Below, in pieces: positions 53,001-64,000 of a stretch of 64,000 nucleotides of DNA; the first letter of the stretch is position 1, and every line of letters starts with the position of its first letter. The notes under the pieces were generated by a model, which worked only from the letters and a program-made list of their open reading frames with translations, ran no database searches and was not told the DNA's origin. The DNA comes from Rhytidiadelphus loreus. Its lineage: Eukaryota; Streptophyta; Bryopsida; Hypnales; Hylocomiaceae. The position numbers and the translations under genes were made by a program. The DNA is taken from the NCBI GenBank assembly GCA_947034895.1, contig OX344761.1, positions 79,297,839 through 79,361,838 on the forward strand, given 5' to 3'.

Positions 53001-55685
53001 GGAGCAAAAAATCAGTGGAGGATTGAGAGAATGGGACGCTTATCTTTGGAGTCTCTCTTCCACAATTATAAGGTCTCACTAATGTTAGAAATGTTGTATT
53101 CCTCAATTGTGACACACACTAGTGATTAACAGTAAGAGTCGTGATTTGTGAGGGAACCCGTACCCAACACATTGGAGAGATGAAAGAGTGACACCAATTT
53201 GGTCCGTTCGTTTATCATTCCCTTCAGCTCATCCAAGTCGAGCGTTTCTTCGGGTGTTAAGCCTACAAACCTCAGCACCACCCCAATTCTCTGCTGCAGG
53301 AGCTGCCATGGCACTAAGTTGCTGTGGTGCTCTGCCACGCTCAGAATGATCTGCGCAACACCAACACTCATTCATTCAAAAGCTTTCCCCGAAAAGGAAA
53401 AAAACAGACATCCAACGTCAACACCTCTAAAAAAAGTTGTCCCGAAGGATATTACTTTTTGCACAACAATAAATTCTTGACAAGCCACCTTAAATCCATG
53501 GAAAAGGAATTAATGCAGATTCTTTTTGTGCACAACCTTGAGCTCATCTCCGTGGAAAGTACACAAAGTTACAAGAAGAAGGAATCCTTCACATGCTTAG
53601 AAAAGGAATCCAAATTATTTTCTTACACGATCTTGAGTTTCTCTCAGTGGGAAGGTACCAAAAGCTACAAGAAGAAAAGCGTTCGTCTTTCATTGAGTGT
53701 CCTGAATGCTTCCTCCAATTTTGTGAATGAACGTCACAGTTTTTAATTTTAAATTTTGGTTGCTATCAACTGGTGAAAAAGGTTAGTGTTCACAACTACC
53801 AAAGACTGATGAAAAGGATTGACATGAAGCTTTTCATTCAAATATTTCATAGTGGCTTACCTCATCGCCAGCTTTCAAATTGGTGACACCCCAGGCATTC
53901 GCTACGAGATTAATGGCCTCAGTGGCATTATGAGTAAACACAATCTCACGGTCGCTGGGAGCATTGATGAAGGCTGCAATCTTTCTCCTTGCGAACTCAT
54001 ATGCTTCTGTTGATCTTGCACTGTATACAGAATTAATCACAACATGTCACAACATTTACAGAAAATTATAAATTAGTAAAATATATAAATGTAAATGTAA
54101 AATCATAAATGTAAATGTAAAATCATAAATGTGTAATCCAGAAGCTATAGGAAAACTATGGAATTCGCTATAGGAAAACTTTGCAGTTTGCTTCCTGAGT
54201 CTTAATTAACTCTCAAGAAGTTGATCACCAATTTGTCAAACAGTCGGTCACTTATCAAGTTTCATGGTTTTCTGTCAGAAAGGTATTTTTTCATGCAGTG
54301 CATTTATCATTTAAGGAAGAGAAACAGAAGAGATACACACTGATCCTAAGACCGTTGCTTATAAAACGATAGTTCTACTAACTACAGCTCATGCAGCTTG
54401 TATATGGATGTCGGTAGTAAGTGTTATACACGTGAAATTGGCAGTTCGCCCAAAAAACAAAAAATTGTGAAATACATCTTCACAAACTTCACAGAGGTCT
54501 AATTTCAGGCCACAAACTAGGATACGTACAGATTTTGGTTTCAGGCCCTGCGCGGCCTCATCGGAGTCACAGTAATTGAATATCGCCAATTTTGGCATTT
54601 AAACTGCTAACCTCGCGACTATTACCATGCAGTATCGATCAAAGACTTCAAGGAATCGTGCACTGATAATGAATTCATGGGTACAAGAGTCTTGGGGACC
54701 AAATCATTGAAATTCTTATGATGAAGAAAATTGGAAATCAAGCTAGAAAGTAATGAAGGCAAGGAATGAAGATGTTAGTGGTTAGAGTCTATGGTGGAGT
54801 AAGACCTGAGATCATGCACACCGCGGTGCACGTTGGCATTGTAGCCTTGGTAATAATCCGTCAAGGCCTTGATCACCGACGCAGGCTTCTGAGACGTGGC
54901 GGCATTGTCCAAGTACACCAACTTGTTTCCATTGATGTACTGCAAACAAAAACTAAAAACCAAGTTCAGAAACGCTAGCTGGTCTCCCACATTCCAAAGC
55001 TCGTGTCTGTTATGCTCAAACCCTCTTCGCGTCACGACGGAAACCCTATTATGTTTCCATCCTTGAGGATGATCTCGTTCTCATCCATTTTCTTATTCAT
55101 CCACAACTAAGATGCTAAGATGGGAGGTCAACGAACCAATCTTCAGATCATACGTTCAGACCTCACTGTTCACAATCTCTTCAACTTCAACTAAGCTTAT
55201 AGCTTACTCAAACTTCAAAAACTCATAACTAAGTGAATAAGACTCCAAGCTCTATGAATGCAAGTAGGTTAGATGCGGCATCTAATTTCCTGCCCAAGAA
55301 AATGTTCCAAGGTGCGCGATTAACCCCCTCTGAAAACCTGGATTCACACTTCGAAAGACACTGTAGGAACACTTCGAAAGACACTGTAGGAACACGTACA
55401 CCAAGTCACCGCAAAATAGATCGACTAAAGAACTGGAGCAATTCAAATCCAAAGCCAAGCAAGAGCGGCGACCTGATCTAGGATGGGGAAGTCTCCTTTA
55501 GTGATAGCACCGAGCGACTTGACAGTCTCCATAGGCGTCGTCACAGCTTTCACAACACATCTCTGCACAGACGATCCTGCAGAAGGAAATTCTTTCCGCA
55601 ACTTCACTCCAGTGCACCAAGCGTGTTTGGTGTGGTCGACACCTTTCGGTAGTACAAACATTTGGCGAACAGACAACTGCGCCAT
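50080..55685 (-). CDS. NFS2: Plastid cysteine desulfurase SUFS (NFS2/CpNifS)
   Basis: Ten minus-strand exons (55685-55473, 54939-54806, 54020-53861, 53350-53164, 52526-52381, 52083-52011, 51645-51582, 51163-51064, 50740-50585, 50250-50080) encode 467 aa in frame. Residues 1-55 form a plastid transit-like extension. The class V aminotransferase fold follows with [63 protein letters not shown], the PLP lysine K280 in [26 protein letters not shown], and the catalytic cysteine C422 in [11 protein letters not shown]. The enzyme releases sulfur from cysteine for plastid Fe-S cluster assembly by the SUF machinery, normally with SUFE as activator. The length matches land-plant NFS2 (about 460 aa). 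Introns carry a MITE fragment (51327-51460) and short tandem repeats. Confidence 0.95.
51327..51460. mobile_element. MITE fragment in SUFS intron 7
   Basis: It starts ACTACACTAAAAAGGGTATT, nearly the terminus of the MITE at 14095-14405. AACACTAAAT units follow in the same style. The far terminus is missing, so the copy is truncated. It lies between SUFS exons 8 and 7 (51163 and 51582) and does not touch the splice sites. Confidence 0.65.
54085..54132. repeat. 20 bp minisatellite in a SUFS intron
   Basis: ATAAATGTAAATGTAAAATC occurs twice head to tail (54085-54104 and 54105-54124), and a third, partial unit follows. It lies in intron 2, about 65 bp upstream of exon 3 on the gene strand. Confidence 0.85.
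55348..55393. repeat. Perfect 23 bp tandem duplication in SUFS intron 1
   Basis: A 23 bp unit beginning ACTTCGAAAGACACTG is repeated exactly at 55348-55370 and 55371-55393. The identity suggests a recent replication-slippage event. Confidence 0.9.
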
Positions 55686-56257
55686 AGCTAGCTCGTTACA
55701 ACTGAGATCATCAACTCAAGCTCTTGAACGTTTCAAAACAAGCTAGCACGACTGATGGAAGTTGTAAGGTACTAGCTAGATCGAGAAGTGAGCCTGCATG
55801 TCGACTTCGTTGTCCTCCCATTCCCTGCGAAACTATTTTTGCTGCTCAGGATAGTTCACAGGATGTTGCGCATTGGAATCTGTGGACCCGGACAAGGTGC
55901 ACTTTCTCCGAGTTAAGATAGACTGAGTTTCCAGCGGCTGTGTTTACTGCAACACGTTTTTTAACCCTTCAACGACGAGCTGATCACCGTGGAAATCATC
56001 GTGAGAATTGTTGCCTTACAGCGTTCCCGCAGCTGACTCGCCAAACAGGAGCGCGAAATGCTCATTTGGCGAGTGGAATTGGAGACCGGGGCCACTCTGC
56101 TTTTCATTTGCGCCACGGCGGACACGCCCAGATGGGACGCCAAGTGGGTATGCAATGTCAGGTAATTTCATAGGTTAGAAAATCAAATTACAAAAAATTA
56201 GCTTTTGGGTTAAATAAGAGAATTGAATCCATCAACCATCTTCACGCTTGTTGAAAT
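55686..56257 (-). promoter_or_regulatory. Upstream region of SUFS
   Basis: About 570 bp of mixed composition between the SUFS start codon and the MITE at 56258, presumably the 5' UTR and proximal promoter. A TTAACCCTTCAACGACGAGC sequence at 55961 looks like a TTAA-element end. No TATA box could be assigned with confidence. Confidence 0.35.
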
Positions 56258-56674
56258 ATAAGGTAGGAGGCTCTTAAAGCGTGCACTTAAGGGCTGGTTC
56301 ACCTTTTTCATGACGTTTCTTGTATGGGATTATTTTTAGTTCATTTTTCAGACAAAGAAAAATAGATTTTGAGTGTAACTCAAGTCGTTTTGTATTTTTT
56401 GAAGCATTTTTGAATTACTTATGAATTTTCAAACAAGATGAGTCATAGGGCCCTATTTCTAACCATAGGTCTTCCATAAATCGTTCACTTACAGCTTTTA
56501 GAGAGAAATGGAGAAAGCAAAGCAAATGATTGGCTCTTACAATAAATAAATTTTTTTTTATTGATCCATTCAATGACAGTAGAAGGTCCATTTGAAGACC
56601 ACCTCAAGTCCATTACAGGTGAGCCTACATGATCAGTTTAAATGACCCTCCAACAGTAGAGCCTCCTACCTTAT
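56258..56674. mobile_element. MITE with 17 bp perfect terminal inverted repeats, 417 bp
   Basis: ATAAGGTAGGAGGCTCT at 56258-56274 is exactly inverted at 56658-56674. The interior and length match the element at 38806-39222, although the inner half of the terminal repeat differs and has changed in parallel at both ends. It sits about 570 bp upstream of the SUFS start codon. Confidence 0.8.
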
Positions 56675-56984
56675 CTCTATCTTACCTTGAGTGTTCAAAT
56701 TGAGTAGAGAAACTCATTATACATATATATGAGGTGTATATTAGGATGTAGAACAACCCATATGAGATAATGAACTCTTCCTCTTACTTGAAACTCAAAT
56801 TCAGTTGATAATGCATTAACTACAATTTTTTTACACAAGAAAAGAAAACTTCATTGCAATAGGAAATGCAATTTATCAAATTTTTTTACTACAATAAGGA
56901 AATTTTTATTGCAATACTAAAACATTACCACATTTTCAAGGGCCCACTCCCCGTATTGTCTCCCCTTGGTGCCCCGCTGTGGGG

Positions 56985-57142
56985 ATGCTCTTAAAAGCAC
57001 TCATTAGAAGTCAAACTACTATAGATGACCTTCCCTTTCCACACAAATTTTGGAGGATGATTAGTTGCATTTATCTCCCATATGGAGAGATTCTTTGTCA
57101 TTTATTGGCCGGAAAATGTCCTCTGTGCCATTTATGGATTAA
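56985..57142 (-). mobile_element. Short TTAA-flanked MITE, truncated
   Basis: The right end is GCCATTTATGGATTAA at 57142, the inverse of the 63811 start. On the minus strand it contains GAATCTCTCCATATGGGA, CATCCTCCAAAATTTGTG and AGTTTGACTTC. It breaks off at about 56985 where the other copies continue. Confidence 0.65.
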
Positions 57143-57477
57143 CCTCTCAAGATTCTTGCTGAAAATGTGTGCTTACTATTCACGAAAGCTTAAGGTCCAT
57201 TTTAGGAACACAATTTGAAATTTTAGAGGTTCTTCACATGGTGTATAATAAATTGAGTGCATGGTAAGAAAATATGGAATCTCCTTTTGATTTCCAACTA
57301 AGATTAAACCAAAAAATAGAGACTTAATCGAGGGAAAACTCCACCCTCACATAGTACCAAGTTAATCACCAAAATACTCTGATTTTTGGACCAAGACTAT
57401 TGCATTTTTTGTTTCTACAAATAATACTAAAGTCATCCATAGAACCTTTTAGGTTCACAATGTCCTTATAGGGGTCA

Positions 57478-58068
57478 ATACAAGGCTCGGGGAGGTCACT
57501 TAGAGTGTCTATTAGAAACCACGTGCAAACAAAACTTTGAACCCCCTATATACTTTTTGAATTTTAAATATAAATAGATAAATAAAATATGAATAGATTT
57601 TCCTACTTTGAAAGTTTATGTTTTGAATTATTGATATTTTTATTTGTTAATAATAATTAGTTACAAATTTTTGAAGTAAAAAGATACATTGTAGAACTGA
57701 AAAATAACTTTCACACCCCTATATTATATAAGAAAAATTTGTCTAAAAAATAAACAAAAAATTCCTAAAAATAACTCTCTATTGAAAGCTCATTTTGAGT
57801 TGAATATTGATTCAATGGTCATCTAAATGTGTTCTCTATAATTATTTGAGTTGAAAAACATGCCATTTTAGTTCATTTTCAACCTCTTCTAGAAATAATT
57901 TCATATTTTATTTGAGTTGGAAATTTCAGAAATAAAAACCTATAGTCATTATTAAACAATACTCAAAATTTTAGGTTGAAGTTATAGTTTATTAGAAACC
58001 ACTTACAGTTCGCACATGGTTTGTTATAGTAAAACTAAGTGCACCCCCCGAGATACAAGGTATTAGGA
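57478..58068. mobile_element. Candidate inverted-repeat element, about 590 bp
   Basis: The left arm has GGCTCGGGGAGGTCACTTAG and then TTAGAAACCACGTGC. The right arm on the opposite strand has CTCGGGGGGTGCACTTAG and then AACAAACCATGTGCGAAC. The arms are imperfect inverted repeats of about 60 bp around AT-rich non-coding DNA. No target duplication is visible. Confidence 0.45.
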
Positions 58069-59063
58069 ACCATGCTCGAATGCTTATTTGCATGATGGTC
58101 ATCTTGGAATTAGACCATAAATTGGTATGATTGATACTTTAGTATTCAAAAATGTCAATTTTGATAAATTGGTGCAATTCCATTGAAATGGGGTTGTTTT
58201 AAAGGAAATGGTTGGAAAGCTAGGAAGGGATGAGGTTGGAAAGCTTGACTATCCCTTGAAAAGAGAGGAACACTTCCTGCTCAATTAATTAGCCCCCCTC
58301 CCCCAAAAAATTAGTAGCCATTGATCGTTTTTGAAAAAAAAATAAAAACACCCCCTTTCCTTCCATTGATCCTGATACAAATATTATGATACCGTAAATA
58401 TACCATATGTCTACAGATATGGAAAATAGATACAGATTATCCCATATCGATTGTCAAACGACTTCATTTTCAAAAATACAAGACCGAGGGGGGTTACTGG
58501 GATTTTGAGATTTTCCAATCAAATTATTTTTCGTGAACACACACACACCCAAAATAAAATGAGGGGTTTTGAAAAATAATTTGATCTGAAACTTGTTCCT
58601 TACTATGCGATCAAAAGACAGGTTTATTGTATGCACTTAGTGGTGGACAATGTTGCAAAGTAAACACTATTTTCATATTTCCATATCATCACAACATATT
58701 ATTGAAAATGTCAAAATGGTGCATGGAATACCAACAATTTGAAAGAATTGACATTGTTGAGCCTATTTTTTAGAGCCTATTTGATATACAAGTGGAATTT
58801 CTAAATGTAAGAGAAAAAACTCAAAATTTGACATTGACAATTGATAGCAATTTGCAACTAGAAGGATGCACTTGCACATCTCCTTCGAACAACACATAAC
58901 ATTGTTAACCAATGCTAAGAGGGCCCTTTTGCTTTTCATAAGAAGTGGGAGCCCCCAATATGGTAACTTCCCAGTACCCATTGACTTTTTTGCCACTAGC
59001 ATTGCAACTTCCAAGGCAACCAATGATGGGCGCATTTAAAACACACTACCTTAGGGCTAGCTT
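58069..59063. other. AT-rich intergenic region with an orphan MITE end
   Basis: A terminus of the TAAGGTAGT family, GCGCATTTAAAACACACTAC followed by CTTA, ends at 59053. Its partner was not found at the expected 417 bp distance. No gene is recognised. Confidence 0.4.
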
Positions 59064-59280
59064 ACATGTGAGCCCGGTGGGCAAACTTTCCTCTAATTCA
59101 AGCAAGAAGACAAAAGTGGCTCCACCGATGGTGTTGCCGGGGTGGGCAAGCGGGAAAGGAGGAGTTGAAGTTTCACCGATATCGGTGGACAACCTCATTG
59201 GTGGAGACTAGGTGGAGACTAGGGAATCTAATACGTGGGGATTTTTTATTGTCTCCATCTCCACCCACCGGGTCCACATG
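59064..59280. mobile_element. Foldback/MITE-like element, 217 bp
   Basis: ACATGTGAGCCCGGTGGG at the left is inverted as CCCACCGGGTCCACATG at the right, about 15 of 18 bases matching. GC-rich arms contrast with the AT-rich surroundings. No coding capacity. Confidence 0.6.
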
Positions 59281-59364
59281 AAAGTGCAATGTCTATTTTA
59301 CCCTGTAGCATCCGCGGTGAAAGTTCCCCGATGACCGATACATGTAAGGAGGCCCTTATGGTCA

Positions 59365-59593
59365 TTAACCCTTGAACGTCGAGGCAAACGTTTTGTGTCC
59401 GATGGATGACAAGGAATCAAACTGTATAGGACAGAAGTGCAACTATTCATCCTCTAAATTTGTTTTGGAAAAGGAAGATCTTCTACAGTAGTTTGACTTC
59501 CAATGACTAATTTTGCAATTCTAGAGATCAATGATTCACACGGTAATAGAAAAGGAAGATTTCGAGGGTCCCCCTTCGACGTTTAAGGGTTAA
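59365..59593 (+). mobile_element. Short TTAA-flanked MITE, 229 bp, intact
   Basis: TTAACCCTTGAACGTCGAGG at the left and CTTCGACGTTTAAGGGTTAA at the right give TTAA on both sides and imperfect terminal inverted repeats of about 16 bp after the TTAA. The interior matches 4120-4349 in inverted orientation. This is the best-preserved short-class copy. Confidence 0.85.
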
Positions 59594-62288
59594 CTTCAGT
59601 TGTGCCTCAGTCCCTTTCTTCCTCTTTCTGGGCCCCATGGATCCTTGTACCCTTGTATTCTTGCAATTGAATTCTGTTTCAGTTTGTACCCATAACAAAA
59701 AAACAAAAACAAAAAAACAGACAATTGGAATGGGCCCAAGACAGTAATAGCCCAAGACAGTAATAAAATAATTTAAGTTTGTTGAAATCAATCTGGCAGT
59801 TGTGTTCCTTTTTATTGGCTCACTGTCAGACTGGGAGGGTTTGGACTTTGGAGTTAAAAAGATTGATAAACGCTGCAGTTACAATGAACTACGGTATGGC
59901 AAAGTTTCTTTGGAAGGTGCCGTGCAAATGAAAGGGAAAAATCCATTGGTGTCTGTGCAGTGTAGCTGTGGAGGCGCTTTTCTAATTTTTTATGCCCAAT
60001 TTGTCAACTTGGGTCTGCTTTGAGTTGGCCATAAATTCAACAACTATCAAATCAAGCTCGGGCCCCAATATAATGATGAATGAAACACAATCAAAGACGA
60101 GGAAGAAGAAGTTCCCACCTTCAATGGAAATTGTCCATGTGTTTCAAAAAAAAAAAAAAGTTTCCACGTAACAACAAAATTAGTTCTACTACAGACCAAA
60201 TAAAATGATGTTTGGAATATGAACAAGTTTGAGTTGGCCCTCATTAGAAAAGTGAGCTAGCGCTTGAGAGCCAAAGGTAGTAAATGGGAAAAACGAGTGG
60301 TTAGTTCAAAGTTAGCCGGTGGAATTGAGAAAAAATCTGATTACAATTTAAAAACTTTGGCAAAATACCAGTGAAAACATCTATAAAATTTCTACTTAGA
60401 GTTAAAAAAAATATAGAGGAAATAACCCAGAACTTGGTACTTGAAAAAACTGTGCAATCTGAGAATTGAAGGAAAATAGCTGGTAAAACTCAAGAAATGT
60501 TCCCAACCCTGTCCAGAGACATGTAATTTTGAATTTTCGGTGATTGTTTTTTATATGGATGGGGCTATTGACTTCATCAGTCATCACGGATCTGAGAATC
60601 TGGAATAAAAAAAAATCACCAATTCGAAAATAGAGTCACGACAACGCTTCATTCCTGCAGAACTGAAAATTCGGGATTGGAATTTGGAATTTGGAATTTG
60701 GCAATAAAGAATTTTAATAAGAATGACGATGACAATCAGTCTTTCAGACTTTGGCAGTTGAAGAATTGTCTGTCATCATTAGTTTTTTTTTTCATTTTTA
60801 TCAACGGCCAAAGTGGCAATATACAATGTTATAGTGGTACTTCAAATTTCAACATTCATTCATATATTGGATAGAAAATATCACATGTATGGGGCAATTT
60901 CGTTAAAATGGTGAAATTTCACAACTTTGGCAGTTTTTATAATTCAGATCGGGCGGTCTAAAATGTACAACTGTCTTATATTTCTTAAATCTACATCATT
61001 CTTAGATGTTTGAAATCTACATGTGTCATAGATGGCACTTTCACAATTCGGACCGTGTGGTATGAAATCTATACTTGTCCTAGATGTCACTTTTATGATT
61101 TAGACCGTGAAAATGGCACTGTACGGAATACTGCCATTTAACCGAAATTCCCCATATGTGCATAATTCTATTTTCGTTCACAATCTAGAGATTTCATCCC
61201 AATTTTTTTTAATTTGAAGTTTTTTTGAGAAAACTTCATGATTTGTTGCCATTTTTAGCCAAATTATTTTCTTCAAGTGAAATTTGGCACTATTTATAAT
61301 GCCAAATTTGTGATCATCATACACTTAGGTAATTTAGGCCAACAATCCTAGAATGGATTTAGGGTAATTCGCAAAGAAGCCATACCCATGTATACATGGA
61401 GCTATTCCAATAACATGGAATTGTATTGGTAAAGATAGCCAAATAAATTTGAAGAAAAACTTTGGAATTTGCATAAATTTTTTCTCTTTGATGAAGCAAG
61501 AGTTGCAACATGTAAGAAAATTGAGTACATCAAACATGGTTATTTTTTGTCATCTTGAATGACTCCAATTGCTATGTGCTACTTGAATGTATCAAATAAT
61601 GGTGATTTTTTGGTAGAGGTCATGGACATGTGTTCACTTTGAAATCCTTTAATTAAAAGTTTTCATTTCTTTTAGTTGATTTGTTGCATAGTATGCTTTT
61701 TAGTAAAATGTAAGTCACATGAACAAGTAAAACTTTCACTAATAAGGGAATTGACCCTACTTGCTATTAGCAAGACTAACCAATTCTCATAACCAATTGG
61801 AGTGTTGGTATTTTGCACAATACAACACAAACAAGCTACATTAGATAGATTAAAAAAAATAGTAACAACCATAAGTCATAGAACATGCCACAGGTTGATG
61901 ATGCCTAAGCTCCACCTTGCAACAATGTGTAATGCCAAGTCGATGATACCTAAGTTCCTATTCAAAGCAATGTCACAAGCAACATAATCCATCTCACAAC
62001 TTTGAAGTTAAATTGAACTTGAGTCGCAAAGCATGCTTAACCTTATAAAAACTAAGGAAAGGAACTTCTATAGTGAGGATATTGATCCATTGATCTTGAT
62101 TTACACATCCCTCCACCAACCAACCTTAACAACCAATTTTCAAAGCATCAATAGCTTTCTTGTAAGGGAAATTCTCAAGGGAAAAATACTTCTAGTCAAA
62201 CATGCGCACAACAAGTAGAAAATGTTTGTGAAGTCTATTTCTCTAGCAAGACTTGAAGAACTTCAAAGTAGATAAGCACCTCTCATCT
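59594..62288. other. AT-rich intergenic region
   Basis: Apart from a degenerate tandem repeat near 60942-61130 I see no structured element or gene. A run of adenines at 60149-60161 and short open frames carry no recognisable signal. Confidence 0.45.
60942..61130. repeat. Degenerate tandem repeat, unit about 62-68 bp
   Basis: ATTCAGATCGGGCGGTCTAA, ATTCGGACCGTGTGGTATGA and ATTTAGACCGTG recur in order. Between them lie repeated GAAATCTACATGTGTC and CTAGATGTCACTTT-type segments. Confidence 0.6.
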
Positions 62289-63224
62289 TTAACCCTTAAA
62301 GGACCGTCACTGTACTTTCACCAAAAATGCTCCAAAACTGCCATTTCTAATACAAGTACCAAAATTTTGAAAAAAAACTTTTTTTGACATATCTAACCGT
62401 ATAATCTTGTATTATATAGTATCAAAAACATGTGGTAAAAATTTCAGACATTTCCACCGGGTGGATTGCAAGATAGAAGCATTCAAATGAACTAAAATCA
62501 TTTTTTTGACCCTACGAAAAGCAAGGCAGCTGCACTTCACAAGCTCACATTTCTATGAAAAAATGACCAAAATGGTGGTGCTTCTTTGGATTTGTTTTCC
62601 TAGACAAGTTGGCCACATGCTTGAAAAATTTCAGATCATTTGGAATAGTACAACATATAGGAAAAAAATAGTAAGTAGGTAGTAGTAGATAATGATTAAA
62701 AATACTAAATTATTTACAATTTAAATATGGAATTGAAAATTTCCAATCCCAATGGTAGAAATATTGTAATAATGTATCTACATCCTATGATTTTATTTTT
62801 GTCCAAAAATATTGAAAATTTGGGTAAGATAAAGGATTTCAAAGTTTATTTTAGAGTAGGAAATCCAAAACTGCCCGCAAACAAAAAATCCTTGTAACTT
62901 TTGACTCATTGATCAAAATGGAATGATTCAAAGCTTTTCGTATATATATAAAACTCTAGAAAATCAATTTCAAATTTTTATTTCTGAAAAAAGTGATTTT
63001 TTTTAATCTGCCCGAATTGCCCGGTTGGGAAAAAAAGTAACATATTAGGTTATAACTTTTGACCTGTATTTCCAAATGTCATGAAATTTGGTGCATATGA
63101 AAGATTTTCCTTGCCCCCACATTCTATTAAAATTTCAGCCCCAAATATGAAAATCTCCACTCGTAGGTATCTACCCAAAAATTTTATACAGCCAAAAAAT
63201 ACAGTCTAGTCCTTTAAGGGTTAA
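62289..63224 (-). mobile_element. Long-family TTAA element, 936 bp, best-preserved copy
   Basis: TTAACCCTTAAAGGACCGTC at the left and CTAGTCCTTTAAGGGTTAA at the right give exact TTAA flanks and 12 bp perfect inverted repeats (CCCTTAAAGGAC), with partial similarity continuing inward to ACTGTA. The interior shares segments with 3480-3893, 8967-10549, 13236-13829 and 32930-33421. No open frame above about 60 codons is transposase-like, so it is non-autonomous. Confidence 0.85.
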
Positions 63225-63524
63225 TCAATTGAACCTAGCACCAAACGACAACTTATCTCAACAACTCCAAAGTACTACAAAATCAACTTACTCAAGTGCT
63301 ATAATTACAAGAGTTTGTGCCACAATTTGATGATCGGTTGGATTGATGTGGAAGGGTAGGCCACATGTAGCTTTAAAATTGGCTTTCATCCTCACTTTGA
63401 AGAAGCCTTGCTTATTGTCCAAATTGGACAATAAAAGCATCTTCTTCATTGTACTTACAAAAAAGTAGGAGTTCCTATCTATGGCCAAATATGAATAGCC
63501 CTTTAGAAAAATACACAATTATAC

Positions 63525-63620
63525 TTGTTATTGCATGTTCACATAGGAAGAACGACAAGGCATTAAACTTGTTATTGTTACTTGTTATTGCATGTTTACT
63601 TGTTATTACTTGTTATTACC
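63525..63620. repeat. TTACTTGTTATT short tandem repeats
   Basis: Variants of ACTTGTTATTGCATGTT and TTACTTGTTATT repeat about six times immediately left of the perfect hairpin at 63630. Confidence 0.7.
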
Positions 63621-63629
63621 CCTAGGATA

Positions 63630-63714
63630 TTATATTTCACAATATAACTATACCCCCCCCAAAAACTTTCTTAAAACAAAAAGTTGGAGGTATAGTTATA
63701 TTGTGAAATATAAT
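63630..63714. repeat. Perfect 26 bp inverted repeat with a 33 bp loop
   Basis: The left arm at 63630-63655 (beginning ATTATATTTCACAATATAAC) is exactly complementary to the right arm at 63689-63714. The loop includes a C8 run. Such perfect arms suggest a young foldback element or a cruciform-forming insertion. Confidence 0.85.
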
Positions 63715-63810
63715 CACCTTAAAGGATAATACCCTACTATTGTCCCTATGTCAGACCATATGTATTAATTCCATTATTATATAGCATTTATGTATATGGT
63801 ACTATCTTCT

Positions 63811-64000
63811 TTAACCCATAAATGACGTTGAGGATGTTTTTTGGTTGATGAATGACAAAGAATCTCTCTATATGGGATAGAAGTGTAACTATTCATCCTC
63901 CAAAATTTGTGCGAAAAGGAAATGCCTTCCACAATAGTTTGACTTCCAATGAGTGCTTTTACATTTTTTTAAGCCAACAATTCACACAGTTCCAAAACAA
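63811..64000 (+). mobile_element. Short TTAA-flanked MITE, cut by the right window edge
   Basis: TTAACCCATAAATGACGTTG starts at 63811. The next 190 bases closely match 1249-1440, including GAATGACAAAGAATCTCTC, CATCCTCCAAAATTTGTG and GACTTCCAATGAGTGCTTTT. The right end lies outside the window. Confidence 0.75.

Overview
The window looks like nuclear DNA of a land plant. Every recognisable gene is interrupted by GT-AG introns, two products are chloroplast proteins with N-terminal transit sequences (a thylakoid FtsH protease and the plastid cysteine desulfurase SUFS), and the intergenic DNA is AT-rich and full of plant-type MITEs (Stowaway) and a CACTA element. The protein sequences look diverged from angiosperm versions, so a bryophyte, lycophyte or fern is my guess, but that is weak inference.

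Six protein genes can be supported. From left to right: the 5' end of a snurportin-1-like gene (minus, runs off the left edge); an SCNM1-like zinc-finger splicing protein (plus, 3 exons, 254 aa); a DUF707 type II membrane protein (plus, 9 exons, 447 aa); UTP15, a WD40 component of the U3 snoRNP/SSU processome (minus, 13 exons, 522 aa); a type A thylakoid FtsH protease (plus, 4 exons, 721 aa); and plastid SUFS/NFS2 (minus, 10 exons, 467 aa). All exon models were built by hand from reading-frame continuity, GT-AG sites and family resemblance; the five complete ones keep frame throughout. Snurportin, SCNM1 and UTP15 all serve nuclear RNP biology, and FtsH and SUFS serve the chloroplast. I see no operon-like arrangement.

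About two thirds of the window is intergenic and mostly transposon-derived. The most striking signal is a recurrent set of elements that begin with TTAA followed by CCC(C/T)TAA and end with the inverse, ending in GGGGTTAA or AGGGTTAA. I count about a dozen copies or partial copies in at least two sequence families: one of roughly 215-230 bp and one of roughly 940 bp with internally deleted derivatives. The TTAA target preference and CCC-starting termini are what piggyBac-superfamily elements show. Two of these elements carry a Stowaway MITE inserted inside them, and removing it restores a size close to one of the two classes. A 4.23 kb CACTA element (31887-36118, 3 bp TAA target duplication) also contains a fragment of the same family. 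Other inverted-repeat elements, foldbacks and short tandem arrays fill much of the rest.

Gene-proximal structure: the promoter of the DUF707 gene is a diverged tandem duplication in which only the downstream copy has a clear TATA box; the FtsH leader holds a probable 5'UTR intron made of about 168 bp degenerate tandem repeats; the UTP15 upstream region carries telo-box motifs typical of ribosome-biogenesis genes; and one MITE copy lies in a SUFS intron. No transposase gene, tRNA, rRNA or CRISPR array was found.
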